Shown: in pieces, positions 41,047 to 50,807 of the stretch | Layout: every line of letters begins with the position of its first letter | Numbering within the stretch: position 1 is the stretch's first letter | NCBI RefSeq assembly: GCF_014529945.1 | Contig: NZ_JACVFB010000003.1 | Coordinates: forward strand, 1,116,001-1,180,000 | Direction: 5' to 3' | Source of the DNA: Chitinophaga varians | Lineage (GTDB): Bacteria > Bacteroidota > Bacteroidia > Chitinophagales > Chitinophagaceae | DNA length: 64,000 nt | Program-made: the position numbers and the translations under genes | Notes under the pieces: model-generated | Told to the model about the DNA's origin: nothing | Database searches by the model: none | The model's input: only the letters and a program-made list of their open reading frames with translations

Positions 41047-42675
41047 ATGGCAAAGCAACTTTTCTTTGACATCGAAGCAAGAAACAAAATGAAGAAAGGC
41101 GTTGACACACTGGCCAACGCCGTGAAGGTTACACTGGGTCCTAAAGGCCGTAACGTAGTACTGGAAAAGAAATTTGGCGCCTCTCATATCACCAAGGACG
41201 GTGTCAGTGTCGCCAAAGAAATAGAGCTGGAAGACCCGATTGAAAACATGGGCGCCCAGATGATGAAAGAAGTAGCATCCAAAACTGCCGACGTTGCCGG
41301 CGATGGTACGACCACTGCTACTGTGCTGGCGCAGGCTATTATCGGAGAAGGCCTGAAAAACGTAGCTGCCGGCGCAAATCCGATGGACCTGAAACGCGGC
41401 ATCGACAAGGCAGTAGCAGCCATTGTCGCTCATCTGAAAGAACAGGCGCAGCCAGTGGGTCAGGCCGAAGATCAGATCCGGCAGGTGGCTGCCCTTTCCG
41501 CCAATAATGACGACGCCATCGGTAAGCTGATCGCGGAAGCTTTTAAAAAAGTAGGCAAAGAAGGCGTTATTACCGTGGAAGAAGCCAAAGGCACCGATAC
41601 TACAGTGGAAGTAGTGGAAGGTATGCAGTTCGACCGCGGCTATTTGTCACCCTACTTTGTTACCAACACAGAGAAGATGCAAACGGAACTGGACAATCCG
41701 TACCTGCTCATCTGCGATAAAAAGATCAGCGCGATGAAGGACATCCTTCATATCCTGGAAAAAACAGCCCAAAGCGGACGACCGTTGGTCATTATAGCGG
41801 AAGACCTGGAAGGAGAAGCGCTGGCTACCCTGGTAGTCAATAAACTCCGGGGAACACTGAAAATAGCAGCCGTTAAAGCTCCCGGCTTTGGTGACAGAAG
41901 GAAAGAGATGCTGGCTGATATCGCTGTTCTTACGAACGGTACGGTGATCAGCGAAGAGCAGGGCTACAAACTGGAAGCCGCAGATCTCAGCCATCTGGGC
42001 ACCGCTTCCTCTGTGATCATCACCAAAGATAACACCACCATCGTTGGAGGCCACGGCAACAAGGAAGACATCGATGGCCGCATTGCGCAGATACGGGCGC
42101 AGCTCAACACCACCACATCCAACTACGATAAGGAGAAACTTCAGGAAAGGCTGGCTAAACTCAGCGGCGGCGTAGCCGTATTATATGTAGGTGCTGCCAC
42201 AGAAGTGGAAATGAAAGAGAAAAAAGACCGTGTAGACGATGCCCTGCACGCTACCCGTGCAGCCATAGAAGAAGGTATCGTACCAGGCGGCGGGGTGGCC
42301 TATGTACGTGCGGTGGCGGCCCTGCCGGACTTGAAAGGTTTAAACATGGATGAAAACACCGGTATCGCCCTCGTAAAAAGGGCAGTAGAAGAACCATTGC
42401 GCCAAATCGTTTCCAACTGCGGCATTGAAGGCAGCGTAGTGGTGCAAAAGATAAGAGAAGGCCAGGGAGACTATGGCTTTAACGCCCGCACTGAACAATA
42501 TGAACCCTTGCTTCAGGCAGGTGTTATAGACCCTGCTAAAGTGACGCGCATCGCACTTGAAAACGCGGCTTCTATCGCCGGAATGCTGCTCACGACCGAA
42601 TGTGTGGTAGCCGACAAACCGAAAAAAGAAGCCCCTGCGGCCATCCCTGCCGGAATGGGAGGTATGGACTATTAA
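41047..42675 (+). CDS. groL: Chaperonin GroEL
   Basis: This 542-aa ATP-driven folding chaperone has VTLGPKGRNVVLEKKFGAS, the nucleotide site VAGDGTTTATVLAQAI, substrate-binding apical domain segments such as FDRGYLSPYFV and DDALHATRAAIEEGIVPGGG. The Gly-Met tail is short (GMGGMDY). Complete and without odd changes. Whether it is the only GroEL of the genome cannot be told. Confidence 0.98.
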   Translation: MAKQLFFDIEARNKMKKGVDTLANAVKVTLGPKGRNVVLEKKFGASHITKDGVSVAKEIELEDPIENMGAQMMKEVASKTADVAGDGTTTATVLAQAIIGEGLKNVAAGANPMDLKRGIDKAVAAIVAHLKEQAQPVGQAEDQIRQVAALSANNDDAIGKLIAEAFKKVGKEGVITVEEAKGTDTTVEVVEGMQFDRGYLSPYFVTNTEKMQTELDNPYLLICDKKISAMKDILHILEKTAQSGRPLVIIAEDLEGEALATLVVNKLRGTLKIAAVKAPGFGDRRKEMLADIAVLTNGTVISEEQGYKLEAADLSHLGTASSVIITKDNTTIVGGHGNKEDIDGRIAQIRAQLNTTTSNYDKEKLQERLAKLSGGVAVLYVGAATEVEMKEKKDRVDDALHATRAAIEEGIVPGGGVAYVRAVAALPDLKGLNMDENTGIALVKRAVEEPLRQIVSNCGIEGSVVVQKIREGQGDYGFNARTEQYEPLLQAGVIDPAKVTRIALENAASIAGMLLTTECVVADKPKKEAPAAIPAGMGGMDY

Positions 42676-42683
42676 TGCTTAAA

Positions 42684-42724
42684 GGTAACGGAGGGATTCT
42701 TCCCTCTGTTACCGTCTATTTTTT
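42684..42724 (+). terminator. groES-groEL terminator
   Basis: GGTAACGGAGGGA and TCCCTCTGTTACC pair with one G.U (42684-42713), followed four bases later by a T-run. It overlaps the end of the convergent methyltransferase gene. Confidence 0.8.
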
Positions 42725-43327
42725 CCGTCCTACAAACCGGACCACCGCGCCTTTTCCAATATGAAACCTTCCTTCATTCAGCAGTATTTCTTCTTCCTGT
42801 AGCAGCAGGATATCGTAATTCCCGAAATCAGTGGCAATCTCTTCTATCGAGTAAAGGTCATCTGACTGCTGAGGCCCACCCACGGCGGGATTGGCAACCT
42901 TAAAACCGAGATGTTTTTTACTAAAAGCTTCAAAGATAATGACACCTCCCGGTTTAAGATAGGTATCCAGCTGTTGGTGGAATTGCGTTTTTTTATCTCC
43001 CGAAAAATGGGCATAGATCAGGCCCATAGCATCAAAGGAAGCTTTTTCAAATTGAAGGTCTTCAAGATTACCAACAATATAGTTCAGTGATACCTGTCGT
43101 TCTGCTGCCAGTTGCAGTGCTTTTGTTTTTCCGGCATCACTCTGGTCGAATGATGTTACCTGCCACCCCTGTTGTGCGGCAAACACGCCATTGCGGCCCT
43201 CTCCGTCGGCAGGCATCAGTATAGCGCCAGGCGTGAATTTGGGCAGCCATTCCCTGAAAAATTCATTAGGCTCCTTTCCATAGGCGAATCCTTCTTCCCC
43301 GTATCTTTCATCCCATTTCTGTTTCAT
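42716..43327 (-). CDS. Class I SAM-dependent methyltransferase (TehB-like)
   Basis: This 203-aa protein starts KQKWDERYGEEGFAYGKEPNEFF, the typical beginning of the TehB/tellurite-resistance-like group. It has GAILMPADGEGRNGVFAAQQGW as the SAM site, VTSFDQSDAGKTKALQLA, and ends with RFHIGKGAVVRFVGRK. Substrate not known. Confidence 0.85.
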   Translation of the reverse strand: MKQKWDERYGEEGFAYGKEPNEFFREWLPKFTPGAILMPADGEGRNGVFAAQQGWQVTSFDQSDAGKTKALQLAAERQVSLNYIVGNLEDLQFEKASFDAMGLIYAHFSGDKKTQFHQQLDTYLKPGGVIIFEAFSKKHLGFKVANPAVGGPQQSDDLYSIEEIATDFGNYDILLLQEEEILLNEGRFHIGKGAVVRFVGRKK

Positions 43328-43468
43328 AGTCAGTATGTTTTCTTCAAAGGTACGATGACGGTCCAGGAAGGTAGCAGGACAAAAATCGAATTCAACAGGA
43401 CGGCGGTTAAGTTATTGTGGGACATTCGTTATATTGCTGATAACCTATATGAATTTGTCCCACCACAG

Positions 43469-43690
43469 ATGAAAAAGAAAAGTCGCATTATATGCTATCA
43501 CCTGCTCGCCTGGCTCCTGCTGTCAGTGGGATATTTTTTCCTGACAGCACCTCTTACGAACTACCTGTTTGCTGAAATTGCCGGGGTAGAATTATGGATA
43601 ATTGTCACGCTCACAGGGCTGAGCCTCATTTTTATCGGCTGTCTTATTTCCTTGTCGATAAGACTTTGGAGGTGCAGCCGGGTACATTAA
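43469..43690 (+). CDS. Small two-helix membrane protein
   Basis: This 73-aa frame has two hydrophobic spans (HLLAWLLLSVGYFFLTAPL and WIIVTLTGLSLIFIGCLISLSI) and a basic start (KKKSRIICY). The frame extends further upstream, but that part overlaps the methyltransferase start region. Its end overlaps the AraC gene stop by 4 bp. No family recognised. Confidence 0.4.
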   Translation: MKKKSRIICYHLLAWLLLSVGYFFLTAPLTNYLFAEIAGVELWIIVTLTGLSLIFIGCLISLSIRLWRCSRVH

Positions 43691-44505
43691 CCTTTTTTAT
43701 TCCTGAATGCTTCCGGCGTATATCCTGTCTGTTTTTTAAAGAAACGGATAAAGTAGGAGACATCTTCATAGCCCAATTGTGCAGCGATCTGGCTTATCTG
43801 TGCCGTGGTGGCCAACAACTGCCGCTTTGCCTCCAGCACGATCTGTTCATGGATCAGCTCAGAGGCGGTTTTACCCAATGCTTCCCGGGTGACCGCATTC
43901 AGCTGGTACAGCGAAAGATGTAGCATGGCAGCATACTGCGATGCCCTTTTATGCGTATGAATATGAGTTTCCAATAATTCCAGTAAGGCTTCCAGTCGCT
44001 CCTCCGTATAGATATTGGGGCTATCTTTTGCCGGTTGATGCTGTAACCGGAGCAGTGTTACCAGAAAGATATGCAGGCTGGACTGGATGACCTCCCGATA
44101 TTGCTCTTCCTGCTGTTGGTATTCCCGGAAGATACCAGCCAGGACACGCAGGGCTTTCCCTTCCCTGTCGGGATACGTGTTGATAGCCCCGATACGACGC
44201 AGCAGCTGCACGTTGCGATAAAAGCCGGATGTAAACTGCATCATCCAGCCGGTGCTGCCGGCTTTGACCCGGAGCTGATGCACCTGCCCCGGCCGCAGAA
44301 AAAAGATCGTATGATTTTCCACCGGATAGGGCGTAAAATCTATTTCATGCTCCCCCGCACCTTTTTCCAATGCGAGCACATAAAAGAAATCATGCCGGTG
44401 CAGTTCCTGCACCATGTCCTTACCGGCCATCTTCTCCCCGATATCCTGTATATCGAAGTCCCGCCGATGGCCGCGCCGAATATTTCTAACCGGAATTTTT
44501 TTCAT
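43687..44505 (-). CDS. AraC-family regulator divergent from a TonB-dependent receptor
   Basis: This 272-aa protein has a cupin sensor (HRHDFFYVLALEKGAGEHEIDF, FFLRPGQVHQLRV) and a C-terminal AraC HTH (MLHLSLYQLNAVTREALGKTASELI, ISQIAAQLGYEDVSYFIRFFKKQTGYTPEAFR). It faces away from the receptor gene across 123 bp, the usual arrangement for a local regulator of receptor expression. Confidence 0.88.
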   Translation of the reverse strand: MKKIPVRNIRRGHRRDFDIQDIGEKMAGKDMVQELHRHDFFYVLALEKGAGEHEIDFTPYPVENHTIFFLRPGQVHQLRVKAGSTGWMMQFTSGFYRNVQLLRRIGAINTYPDREGKALRVLAGIFREYQQQEEQYREVIQSSLHIFLVTLLRLQHQPAKDSPNIYTEERLEALLELLETHIHTHKRASQYAAMLHLSLYQLNAVTREALGKTASELIHEQIVLEAKRQLLATTAQISQIAAQLGYEDVSYFIRFFKKQTGYTPEAFRNKKG

Positions 44506-44600
44506 ATCGATAGGTCAAGGTAACGATTTCCTGCTTTTGATTTTTCCCTTTCCCATAAAACAAATTCCCGATTGGATTACCTGCCAGCTGTTCGTCAAGA

Positions 44601-44608
44601 TAATTTTG
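44601..44608 (+). promoter_or_regulatory. -7 box of the TonB-dependent receptor gene
   Basis: TAATTTTG fits TAnnTTTG. It is 20 nt before the ATG at 44629 and lies inside the longer frame from 44572, so it supports the later start. Confidence 0.5.
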
Positions 44609-44628
44609 CGGAAATTTTACAACCAAAC

Positions 44629-46965
44629 ATGACGACTTCATTCAAAGCCATTGTTGCAGGCTTTTTTCTTTGCCTGATAACGCTGGCAGCAGTAGCGCAA
44701 CAAACCATCAGCGGTACTGTACGATCTTCCGAAGGACCACTCAGACATGCCACTGTTCGGGTCAACGGCACTAAAGACGCAGCTTTTACAGACAAAGACG
44801 GTAAATATTCGTTATCTATCAACCGTGATACGTTTTCGCTGACGGTAAGCCTGATGGGCTATACCTCACAAACAAAATCTTTTGCCGCCGGTCAGGCAAC
44901 TACGGCCGACTGGTCCCTGGAGCAAGCCTCCCGCGCACTCGGCGAGGTGATCGTATCTGCCAGCCGTAAGCCGGAATCACTGGACAATGTACCTTCTTCC
45001 GTAACGGTACTGTCCCGCAAAACACTGGAAGACAACCTGGCTGTAACATCCGATATCACGCAGATACTGGCCAACGAAGTACCCGGCCTGGCGCCCTCCG
45101 CACAAACCAACAGCAATGTGGGCCAGTCGCTCCGTGGCCGCTCCGTGCTCATCATGATCGATGGTATTCCTCAATCCACGCCGCTGCGCAACGGGGAGGT
45201 GGACCTCCGCTCCATCGATCCGGCCGTGCTGGAACGTATCGACGTCATCAAAGGTGCTACCGCCATCTACGGCAACGGCGCCTCCGGTGGCTTGATCAAC
45301 TATATCACCCTCACCCCGAAAGACAATACGCCTATTGCAGGTAAAACCTCCGTCAACCTCACCGGTTCTCTCGCCGGCCTGAAAGGCAGCGTAGGCGGCC
45401 GTATCGGACAGTTATTACATGGGAAGCTCGGGAAATTCGACTATGCTGTGAGCGGCGTATACGAGCGTACCGGCGAATGGAAAGATGCCAAAGGGAAACT
45501 GATCGGCACCAACTACAGCCTCGGAGAAACCGACAGTTACAACGGCTTCGTGAAACTGGGCTATGCCCCGAACCGTCGCCAGCGTATCCAGCTAATGTAT
45601 AACTACTACAGCAGCCAGCAAAATTCCAACTACACGCTGGTTAACGGTAACTATCTCACCGGTCAACCTGCTACTGGTGTATTAGGTAAACAGACTGGTA
45701 AACCAACAGGTATCAACGGTAACCATAACCTGCAATTATCCTGGCGTGCCGACAGCCTGATAGGCGGTACCAGCCTGCAAACAGATGCCTATTACGAATC
45801 ACGGGACGACGTATTTTACGTTTCGCTGGGACGCTTTGAAGGCGGCGATGGGCAATCACACACGCTGTCAAAGAAGAAAGGTTTCCGTTTTATGTTCAAC
45901 TCCCCGCTTACCAGCCAGGGCAGCCTGTCTTACGGCGCCGATTTTGTGAACGACATCACTTCCCAACCGCTGGTGGACGGCCGTATCTGGGTACCGGAGA
46001 TGAACATGTTCAACGTGGCGCCTTTTGCAGAAGCCCAATGGAAACTGTTGGATGACCTGATCCTGAAAGGAGGTGTCCGTATGGAAAGGGTAAAAATCAG
46101 TGTAGCAGACTATACGACGCTGCGCATTACCAACGCCAACGGCCAAACGATCACGCCCAGCTTCGCTGTAAAAGGCGGCGATCTGACATACACTTCCACC
46201 CTGTTCAACGTAGGTGTCCGTTACAACCGCTTCCCGGCCTTCCAGCCATATGCCAGTTTCTCCCAGGGTTTCTCTGTGGCTGATGTAGGCCTCGCCCTGC
46301 GTGACGCCAAAGTGGACAACATCAGCAAAATAAATACAGAAGCGGTGCTGGTCAACAACTATGAACTGGGCTTCGTCAGCAAGGCGCAACAGTTCCGTTT
46401 TGAACTGACCGGCTTTGTCAGCACCTCCAAACTGGGTGCAGAAATGATATATGATGCGGCTACCGATTTGTTCAACGTTAGCCGCACGCCTGAGCGTATC
46501 TACGGTTTTGAAGCCACGGCGCATTATCAACCTGTTTCCAAACTGGACCTGAATCTGTCTTTCAGCTACGCAGAAGGCAAAGCAGATACCGGCCGCACCG
46601 GAGACTATAATATGTTCCTCAACAACCGCCGTATTGCTGCCCCTAAAATTGGTAGCAGTATTTTCTACCGCCCCCTGAGCGGACTGGAGTTACAGGTGCA
46701 CTACAATGGCATCCTGAAACGTGACCGCTTCGACAAACTGCCCAGCGGATTGTACAAAGGCAACGAAGGTGTCGTCAATGCCTACCATCTGTTTAACTTC
46801 AATGCCAGCTACCGCGTAGCCCGCAACACCCTGCTCACATTAGGTATCGAAAACCTGTTCAACGCAGATTATTTCCCTGCCAGATCGCAATGGTTCATGA
46901 TTCCGGGATTCTACGCTAAAGGAAGAGGAACAGCCTTTAATGTAGGCATTACCGTTAACTATTAA
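44629..46965 (+). CDS. TonB-dependent siderophore-type receptor
   Basis: This 778-aa outer membrane importer has a signal peptide (TTSFKAIVAGFFLCLITLAAVAQ) and a carboxypeptidase-like domain (ISGTVRSSEGPLRHATVRVNGT). The plug (PSSVTVLSRKTLEDN, GRSVLIMIDGIPQSTPLRNGEVDLRS, IDVIKGATAIYGNGASGGLINY) and a 22-strand barrel follow, ending in FNVGITVNY with the terminal aromatic. The plug and barrel resemble ferric-siderophore receptors such as FhuE/FpvA; the ligand is inferred only. Confidence 0.92.
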   Translation: MTTSFKAIVAGFFLCLITLAAVAQQTISGTVRSSEGPLRHATVRVNGTKDAAFTDKDGKYSLSINRDTFSLTVSLMGYTSQTKSFAAGQATTADWSLEQASRALGEVIVSASRKPESLDNVPSSVTVLSRKTLEDNLAVTSDITQILANEVPGLAPSAQTNSNVGQSLRGRSVLIMIDGIPQSTPLRNGEVDLRSIDPAVLERIDVIKGATAIYGNGASGGLINYITLTPKDNTPIAGKTSVNLTGSLAGLKGSVGGRIGQLLHGKLGKFDYAVSGVYERTGEWKDAKGKLIGTNYSLGETDSYNGFVKLGYAPNRRQRIQLMYNYYSSQQNSNYTLVNGNYLTGQPATGVLGKQTGKPTGINGNHNLQLSWRADSLIGGTSLQTDAYYESRDDVFYVSLGRFEGGDGQSHTLSKKKGFRFMFNSPLTSQGSLSYGADFVNDITSQPLVDGRIWVPEMNMFNVAPFAEAQWKLLDDLILKGGVRMERVKISVADYTTLRITNANGQTITPSFAVKGGDLTYTSTLFNVGVRYNRFPAFQPYASFSQGFSVADVGLALRDAKVDNISKINTEAVLVNNYELGFVSKAQQFRFELTGFVSTSKLGAEMIYDAATDLFNVSRTPERIYGFEATAHYQPVSKLDLNLSFSYAEGKADTGRTGDYNMFLNNRRIAAPKIGSSIFYRPLSGLELQVHYNGILKRDRFDKLPSGLYKGNEGVVNAYHLFNFNASYRVARNTLLTLGIENLFNADYFPARSQWFMIPGFYAKGRGTAFNVGITVNY

Positions 46966-46981
46966 GTCGTCAGCCAACAAT

Positions 46982-47017
46982 AAAAAAGGCCCTGGAGCAT
47001 ACGCTTCAGGGCCTTTT
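46982..47017. terminator. Bidirectional terminator after the receptor gene
   Basis: AAAAGGCCCTG and CAGGGCCTTTT pair perfectly, with a smaller AGC/GCT stem inside. It serves the receptor gene and lies between it and the end of the glycan-use operon. Confidence 0.85.
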
Positions 47018-47075
47018 AGACAATTACGGGCCGCATTACTACGCCCTCTTTTATCAGGTTTTCAAGTTCTGTTCC

Positions 47076-48503
47076 TTATTTTACTCCGGCCGCTACACTT
47101 TTTCCGCCAGGCACTTTCAGTTCGATGAATGAAATGATTTGACCGCTGTTGTCTGTCCGGAAACTGGCGGCCCTGGCTACGTTCTGCACGACAATACGGT
47201 CATGCTTACCCGCGAAGGCCGCGCGCCAAAGCAGTGGTTGTCTGCCTGTATGCTGAAAGATGGTCTGTTTTCCCGTATGCGTCACCGTTATAGCTGCCTC
47301 CATCACCTTTAGTCCACGTACGGTAGCGGTATCCGCGGTGTTGCCTCTATAGAGCGTGGTAATGCGCTGTGAGGCAGCATCCGGCTCTATCCCCATCAGG
47401 CCATGGATAACACCTTCTACTACCCCGAAAGATACTTCGGGGTATTCCCGCCTCGGCGTCGCCGGATCGGACAGCCACAGGATATAATCGCGGGCCTGCT
47501 GCCAGTATCCTTGCTGGTAGCAGATCACCGGCATATAAGAAGTCGTTTCCACATTCCATTGACCGGCCAGCAGATGTGCCATGGTCTGGTTACTTCTGGC
47601 TGTATCTTTCAGTGCGTCGAACCAGAGCAGGAACATCTCCCCTTCTCCTGTTCCGAATTGACCGGCGCCGTTGTACCAGGTGTAGTAACGGCTATCGCGG
47701 GTATTCCACCAGCGGGCATCTATTTTTTCGCGGTATTGGTCTGCTTTTTTCTGATATAGCGCTGCTTTAATCGTGTCGCCATTCAGCTTTTGTATGGCAG
47801 CGAAGGAAGACAATCCGCGGTAGATGGCAGCAATAAGGTCCACGCCCATTTTCAGGTCTGGCACGTTTTCCACATAGGAGGCCAGGCCACGGCAACGATG
47901 GAAATAATCCTGTTTATTGAAAGGCACGGGGGCGTTGGGATGCAGTGGCCTGGTAAAAAGGGAATCCGGTTGCAACACCCATCGGTCGATGTACTCCTCC
48001 ACCGTTTTATCAAAAAAATGGGTGAACACCGGATGCTGTATGTAGGACTTGTCGCCGGTCCAGCGGTATAACTTCCAGCAGGCGAACATCACATCGAAGT
48101 TGGCATTCAGGTTATACCAGAATTCGCGGTCGTTGCGGTAATCTTCCGGAGCGGGAAGCCCAAATTTGTTGATCTCCCAATAAGAGCACCAGTCTCTTTT
48201 CTCCGCTATATGTGCGGCAAATGCCCGCAGCATATTGCTGTTTTCTTTGTCGAGCCCGCAGATAGCCGCACCGATAGTCTGATGTGACACATCGCGCATG
48301 CAGAAGGCGTTGCGGGAAGGCAGGGCTGCTTCGTACCAAGGGCCAACGGGATCATTCGGATTGCCGCGGTAATGTTGTACCATGCCGGCAGCCCAGCGGT
48401 AAGCCTGCTGGACTGCCGTATCGGTGGTGGTAAAAACAGCTCCCTGAGAAAGGGCTGTGAGGCTGCTGCTGATGAGGCAGCACGCCAGTAGAAATCGTTT
48501 CAT
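47076..48503 (-). CDS. Secreted six-hairpin glycosidase-like protein
   Basis: This 475-aa protein has a signal peptide (KRFLLACCLISSSLTALSQ). The body is an alpha/alpha toroid type sequence (GPWYEAALPSRNAFCMRDVSHQTIG, SYWEINKFGLPAPEDY, FWYNLNANFDVMFACWKLYRW, RWWNTRDSRYYTW), with a short beta domain at the C-terminus. Candidate acidic catalytic residues lie in MRDV and GEGEMFLLWFD. The exact glycoside hydrolase family was not identified. Last gene of the operon, 2 bp after the GH27 gene. Confidence 0.7.
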   Translation of the reverse strand: MKRFLLACCLISSSLTALSQGAVFTTTDTAVQQAYRWAAGMVQHYRGNPNDPVGPWYEAALPSRNAFCMRDVSHQTIGAAICGLDKENSNMLRAFAAHIAEKRDWCSYWEINKFGLPAPEDYRNDREFWYNLNANFDVMFACWKLYRWTGDKSYIQHPVFTHFFDKTVEEYIDRWVLQPDSLFTRPLHPNAPVPFNKQDYFHRCRGLASYVENVPDLKMGVDLIAAIYRGLSSFAAIQKLNGDTIKAALYQKKADQYREKIDARWWNTRDSRYYTWYNGAGQFGTGEGEMFLLWFDALKDTARSNQTMAHLLAGQWNVETTSYMPVICYQQGYWQQARDYILWLSDPATPRREYPEVSFGVVEGVIHGLMGIEPDAASQRITTLYRGNTADTATVRGLKVMEAAITVTHTGKQTIFQHTGRQPLLWRAAFAGKHDRIVVQNVARAASFRTDNSGQIISFIELKVPGGKSVAAGVK

Positions 48504-48505
48504 GG

Positions 48506-49711
48506 TTACGGTTGCTTCAATCGGAACATCACCACGTCATGTGGTTTGATAGTAGCGGTGAACGGCTTTTTGGTAGTGCCTTCGTTTTTGCCTGTCCATA
48601 CGTTGTACAGGGTGTAGTTGATCTCCTGTTTCAGGGTATGATGGAAAATATCGTCCACCACGTCGGTCTGTTTCCAGTTGAAATTCACGCCTGCATCGTG
48701 GCTGCTGCGGTTCAGGAAACAAACGGCCCAGTCGCCCTTTTGCAATGGCTTGAACCATATCTGCAGACTGTCTGTATTCGAAAACCTGAAACCCTGTATG
48801 CCTAAAGGGTCCTGGTCGATGGCGATCACGTCTTTGTTAGTGAGTATTGCCTTGGTGGCAGGCGTCATTTTACGGATATCGTTGCCCGCCATCAGCGGAG
48901 CCGCCATCATGGCCCAGAGAGAGAAATGGGTCCTGTCTTCCGTATAGGTCATCCCGTTACCTACTTCCAGCATATCGGGATCATTCCAGCGATCGGGGCC
49001 GGCGTAGCGGCGCAGCGTGTCCTGTAAATCCGCGATGCGCATCACGCTGAGGGCATCCCAGGTACCATGGCTGTGAACGGAGTCAAACACCTGCCAGATA
49101 TCTTCTGTGGTACGCCACAACTGCCCTACCGGCGCCCCCCACTCCCATGGTTTGTTGACGCCCCATTCGCACAGACTGAATATCATCGGGCGACCGGCTT
49201 TGCGCAGCGCATTGCTCATGGTAGTATAGGCTTCACGGGCGTTGATACCTTTGGTATTGCACCAGTCGTATTTCAGGTAATCGATGTTCCACGCTGCGTA
49301 GTTGCGGGCATCCTGGTATTCATACCCGCGGGTGCCGGGGTATTTGGCGCAGGTGAGCGTACCGGCGCAGTTGTACATGCCAAATTTCAGGCCTTTGCTG
49401 TGTACATAGTCCACCACAGCTTTAAGCCCGTGCGGGAATTTCTGCGGGTCGGGCACGAGATTACCCAGGCTATCGCGTTCCATGGTCATCCAGCCATCGT
49501 CCAGGACGAGGTAGACGTAACCGGCATCTCTCATACCGGACGACACCATGATGTCAGCCGTTTCCATGATCAGTTTTTCGCTCATGGCCGTCTGGAAAGT
49601 ATTCCAGGTATTCCAGCCCATGGGAGGCGTAGGTGCCAGCCCTTCAAATTTCTGCGCGGTGGCGGTATGCATCAGTGCCAATGCCAATATACCGCATAAC
49701 AGTTTTTTCAT
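48506..49711 (-). CDS. GH27 alpha-galactosidase
   Basis: This 401-aa secreted enzyme has a signal peptide (KKLLCGILALALMHTATAQ), then LAPTPPMGWNTWNTF, the standard family start. LVLDDGWM follows, then the nucleophile D149 in YLKYDWCN and the acid/base Asp in RWNDPDMLEVG near 244. A C-terminal beta sandwich ends with HDVVMFRLKQP. It releases terminal alpha-galactose (or alpha-N-acetylgalactosamine). The ATG at 49711 is chosen because it opens the signal peptide; the longer frame to 49840 overlaps the preceding gene. Confidence 0.95.
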   Translation of the reverse strand: MKKLLCGILALALMHTATAQKFEGLAPTPPMGWNTWNTFQTAMSEKLIMETADIMVSSGMRDAGYVYLVLDDGWMTMERDSLGNLVPDPQKFPHGLKAVVDYVHSKGLKFGMYNCAGTLTCAKYPGTRGYEYQDARNYAAWNIDYLKYDWCNTKGINAREAYTTMSNALRKAGRPMIFSLCEWGVNKPWEWGAPVGQLWRTTEDIWQVFDSVHSHGTWDALSVMRIADLQDTLRRYAGPDRWNDPDMLEVGNGMTYTEDRTHFSLWAMMAAPLMAGNDIRKMTPATKAILTNKDVIAIDQDPLGIQGFRFSNTDSLQIWFKPLQKGDWAVCFLNRSSHDAGVNFNWKQTDVVDDIFHHTLKQEINYTLYNVWTGKNEGTTKKPFTATIKPHDVVMFRLKQP

Positions 49712-49736
49712 TTTTTTTCTGTGAGATGATGAACGA

Positions 49737-50807
49737 TTAATCCTTACAACTGTTGGTAGCTTTTTCGCGGACAGAACAGCCCAGGAATGCTTCCGGCCCG
49801 ATGCCGAGGTAACGCGGCGTACCATTGGCGTTGACCACACTGCCCGACATAAAGTCGCGGTACCAGTCCATCCACGGGAAAATGTAGTTGTACATTTCCG
49901 CGGCGTGCACCACCAGCCCGTCGCCCGCTTTGGCAGGCAGTTGCAGGCCTTTGTCCTGGTAGAAGTTTTCCCCTACGGTATGCAGCCATTCGTGCAGCCA
50001 TACACCCGGATCATTGGTTTTGTAGTAGTTGATCCTGTCTGCCAGGCTGGTACCGGCGTCGAACTTCACGGTAACGTAGCCTGTTTTGATGTTTTCCTTG
50101 AGAGGGTTGGTCCATGCAAGGCCAAAGTAGCTGCTTTTAAAACTGCAGCTGCCTTCACTTTCGCGCCAGAAAACGAATACACAATCGTATGCGCCGGGCT
50201 GTATCTCCGGCATCAACGCCGCGATGGTGGAAGGTTCTACAGTGAAGTTCCCATTCGCTCCACGTGTAAGCGATACTGGTAGGGTGATATCTTTTCGGCT
50301 GATATCCCAGTGAATGGTGTTATAGGCGTATTTCTCAAAGTGTTGCTGGATGCTCCACCGGAAAAAGTCGTAGCCCATGTCCAGTTCTGTCTGGGAGAAG
50401 TGTGTGCTGCAATCGCCGGAAGAAGAAATTCCTTTTGTTTCGTATAGTCCTATCCATAGTGCTTTCCATACTTTGGGCGCGGGTTTGTCGGCCGTGGTAA
50501 GGTCCACGGTAGTAGCGGCCGTGACGTTACTTTCTTTCCGCAGGTACTGCCACGCGTTACGTAAGGCTACGCCGATCACGTGTTTGCCGCTGTTGACAGT
50601 GATGCTGCCGGGCGTCTGTGCGCCGGTGTAGGCACCGTCGAGGTAGATGTAGCCGGCTTCCGGAGCGGTAACGGCTACCTGTATTTTGTCGTGCTGACTA
50701 CCACCGCCGTCGGGGGCAGTGCTTTTCCTGCACGCCCCCAGTATTACCAGCAGTAGTGTCATGATGCATCGGTGTTTCATGCGCTTGACCACTTTAACGG
50801 TTATCAT
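49737..50807 (-). CDS. PEGA-domain lipoprotein with a zincin-like HExxH motif
   Basis: This 356-aa protein has a lipobox VILGAC (Cys 26). A PEGA-like beta domain follows (VAVTAPEAGYIYLDGAYTGAQTPGSITVNSG...), then an unrecognised domain containing VWLHEWLHTVGE, which has the zinc-peptidase HExxH core. Start ATG at 50807 overlaps the SusD stop as ATGA, so it is coupled. In this locus it takes the place where a surface glycan-binding protein usually sits. It might be a peptidase acting on glycoprotein or a degenerate binding domain. Confidence 0.7.
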   Translation of the reverse strand: MITVKVVKRMKHRCIMTLLLVILGACRKSTAPDGGGSQHDKIQVAVTAPEAGYIYLDGAYTGAQTPGSITVNSGKHVIGVALRNAWQYLRKESNVTAATTVDLTTADKPAPKVWKALWIGLYETKGISSSGDCSTHFSQTELDMGYDFFRWSIQQHFEKYAYNTIHWDISRKDITLPVSLTRGANGNFTVEPSTIAALMPEIQPGAYDCVFVFWRESEGSCSFKSSYFGLAWTNPLKENIKTGYVTVKFDAGTSLADRINYYKTNDPGVWLHEWLHTVGENFYQDKGLQLPAKAGDGLVVHAAEMYNYIFPWMDWYRDFMSGSVVNANGTPRYLGIGPEAFLGCSVREKATNSCKD

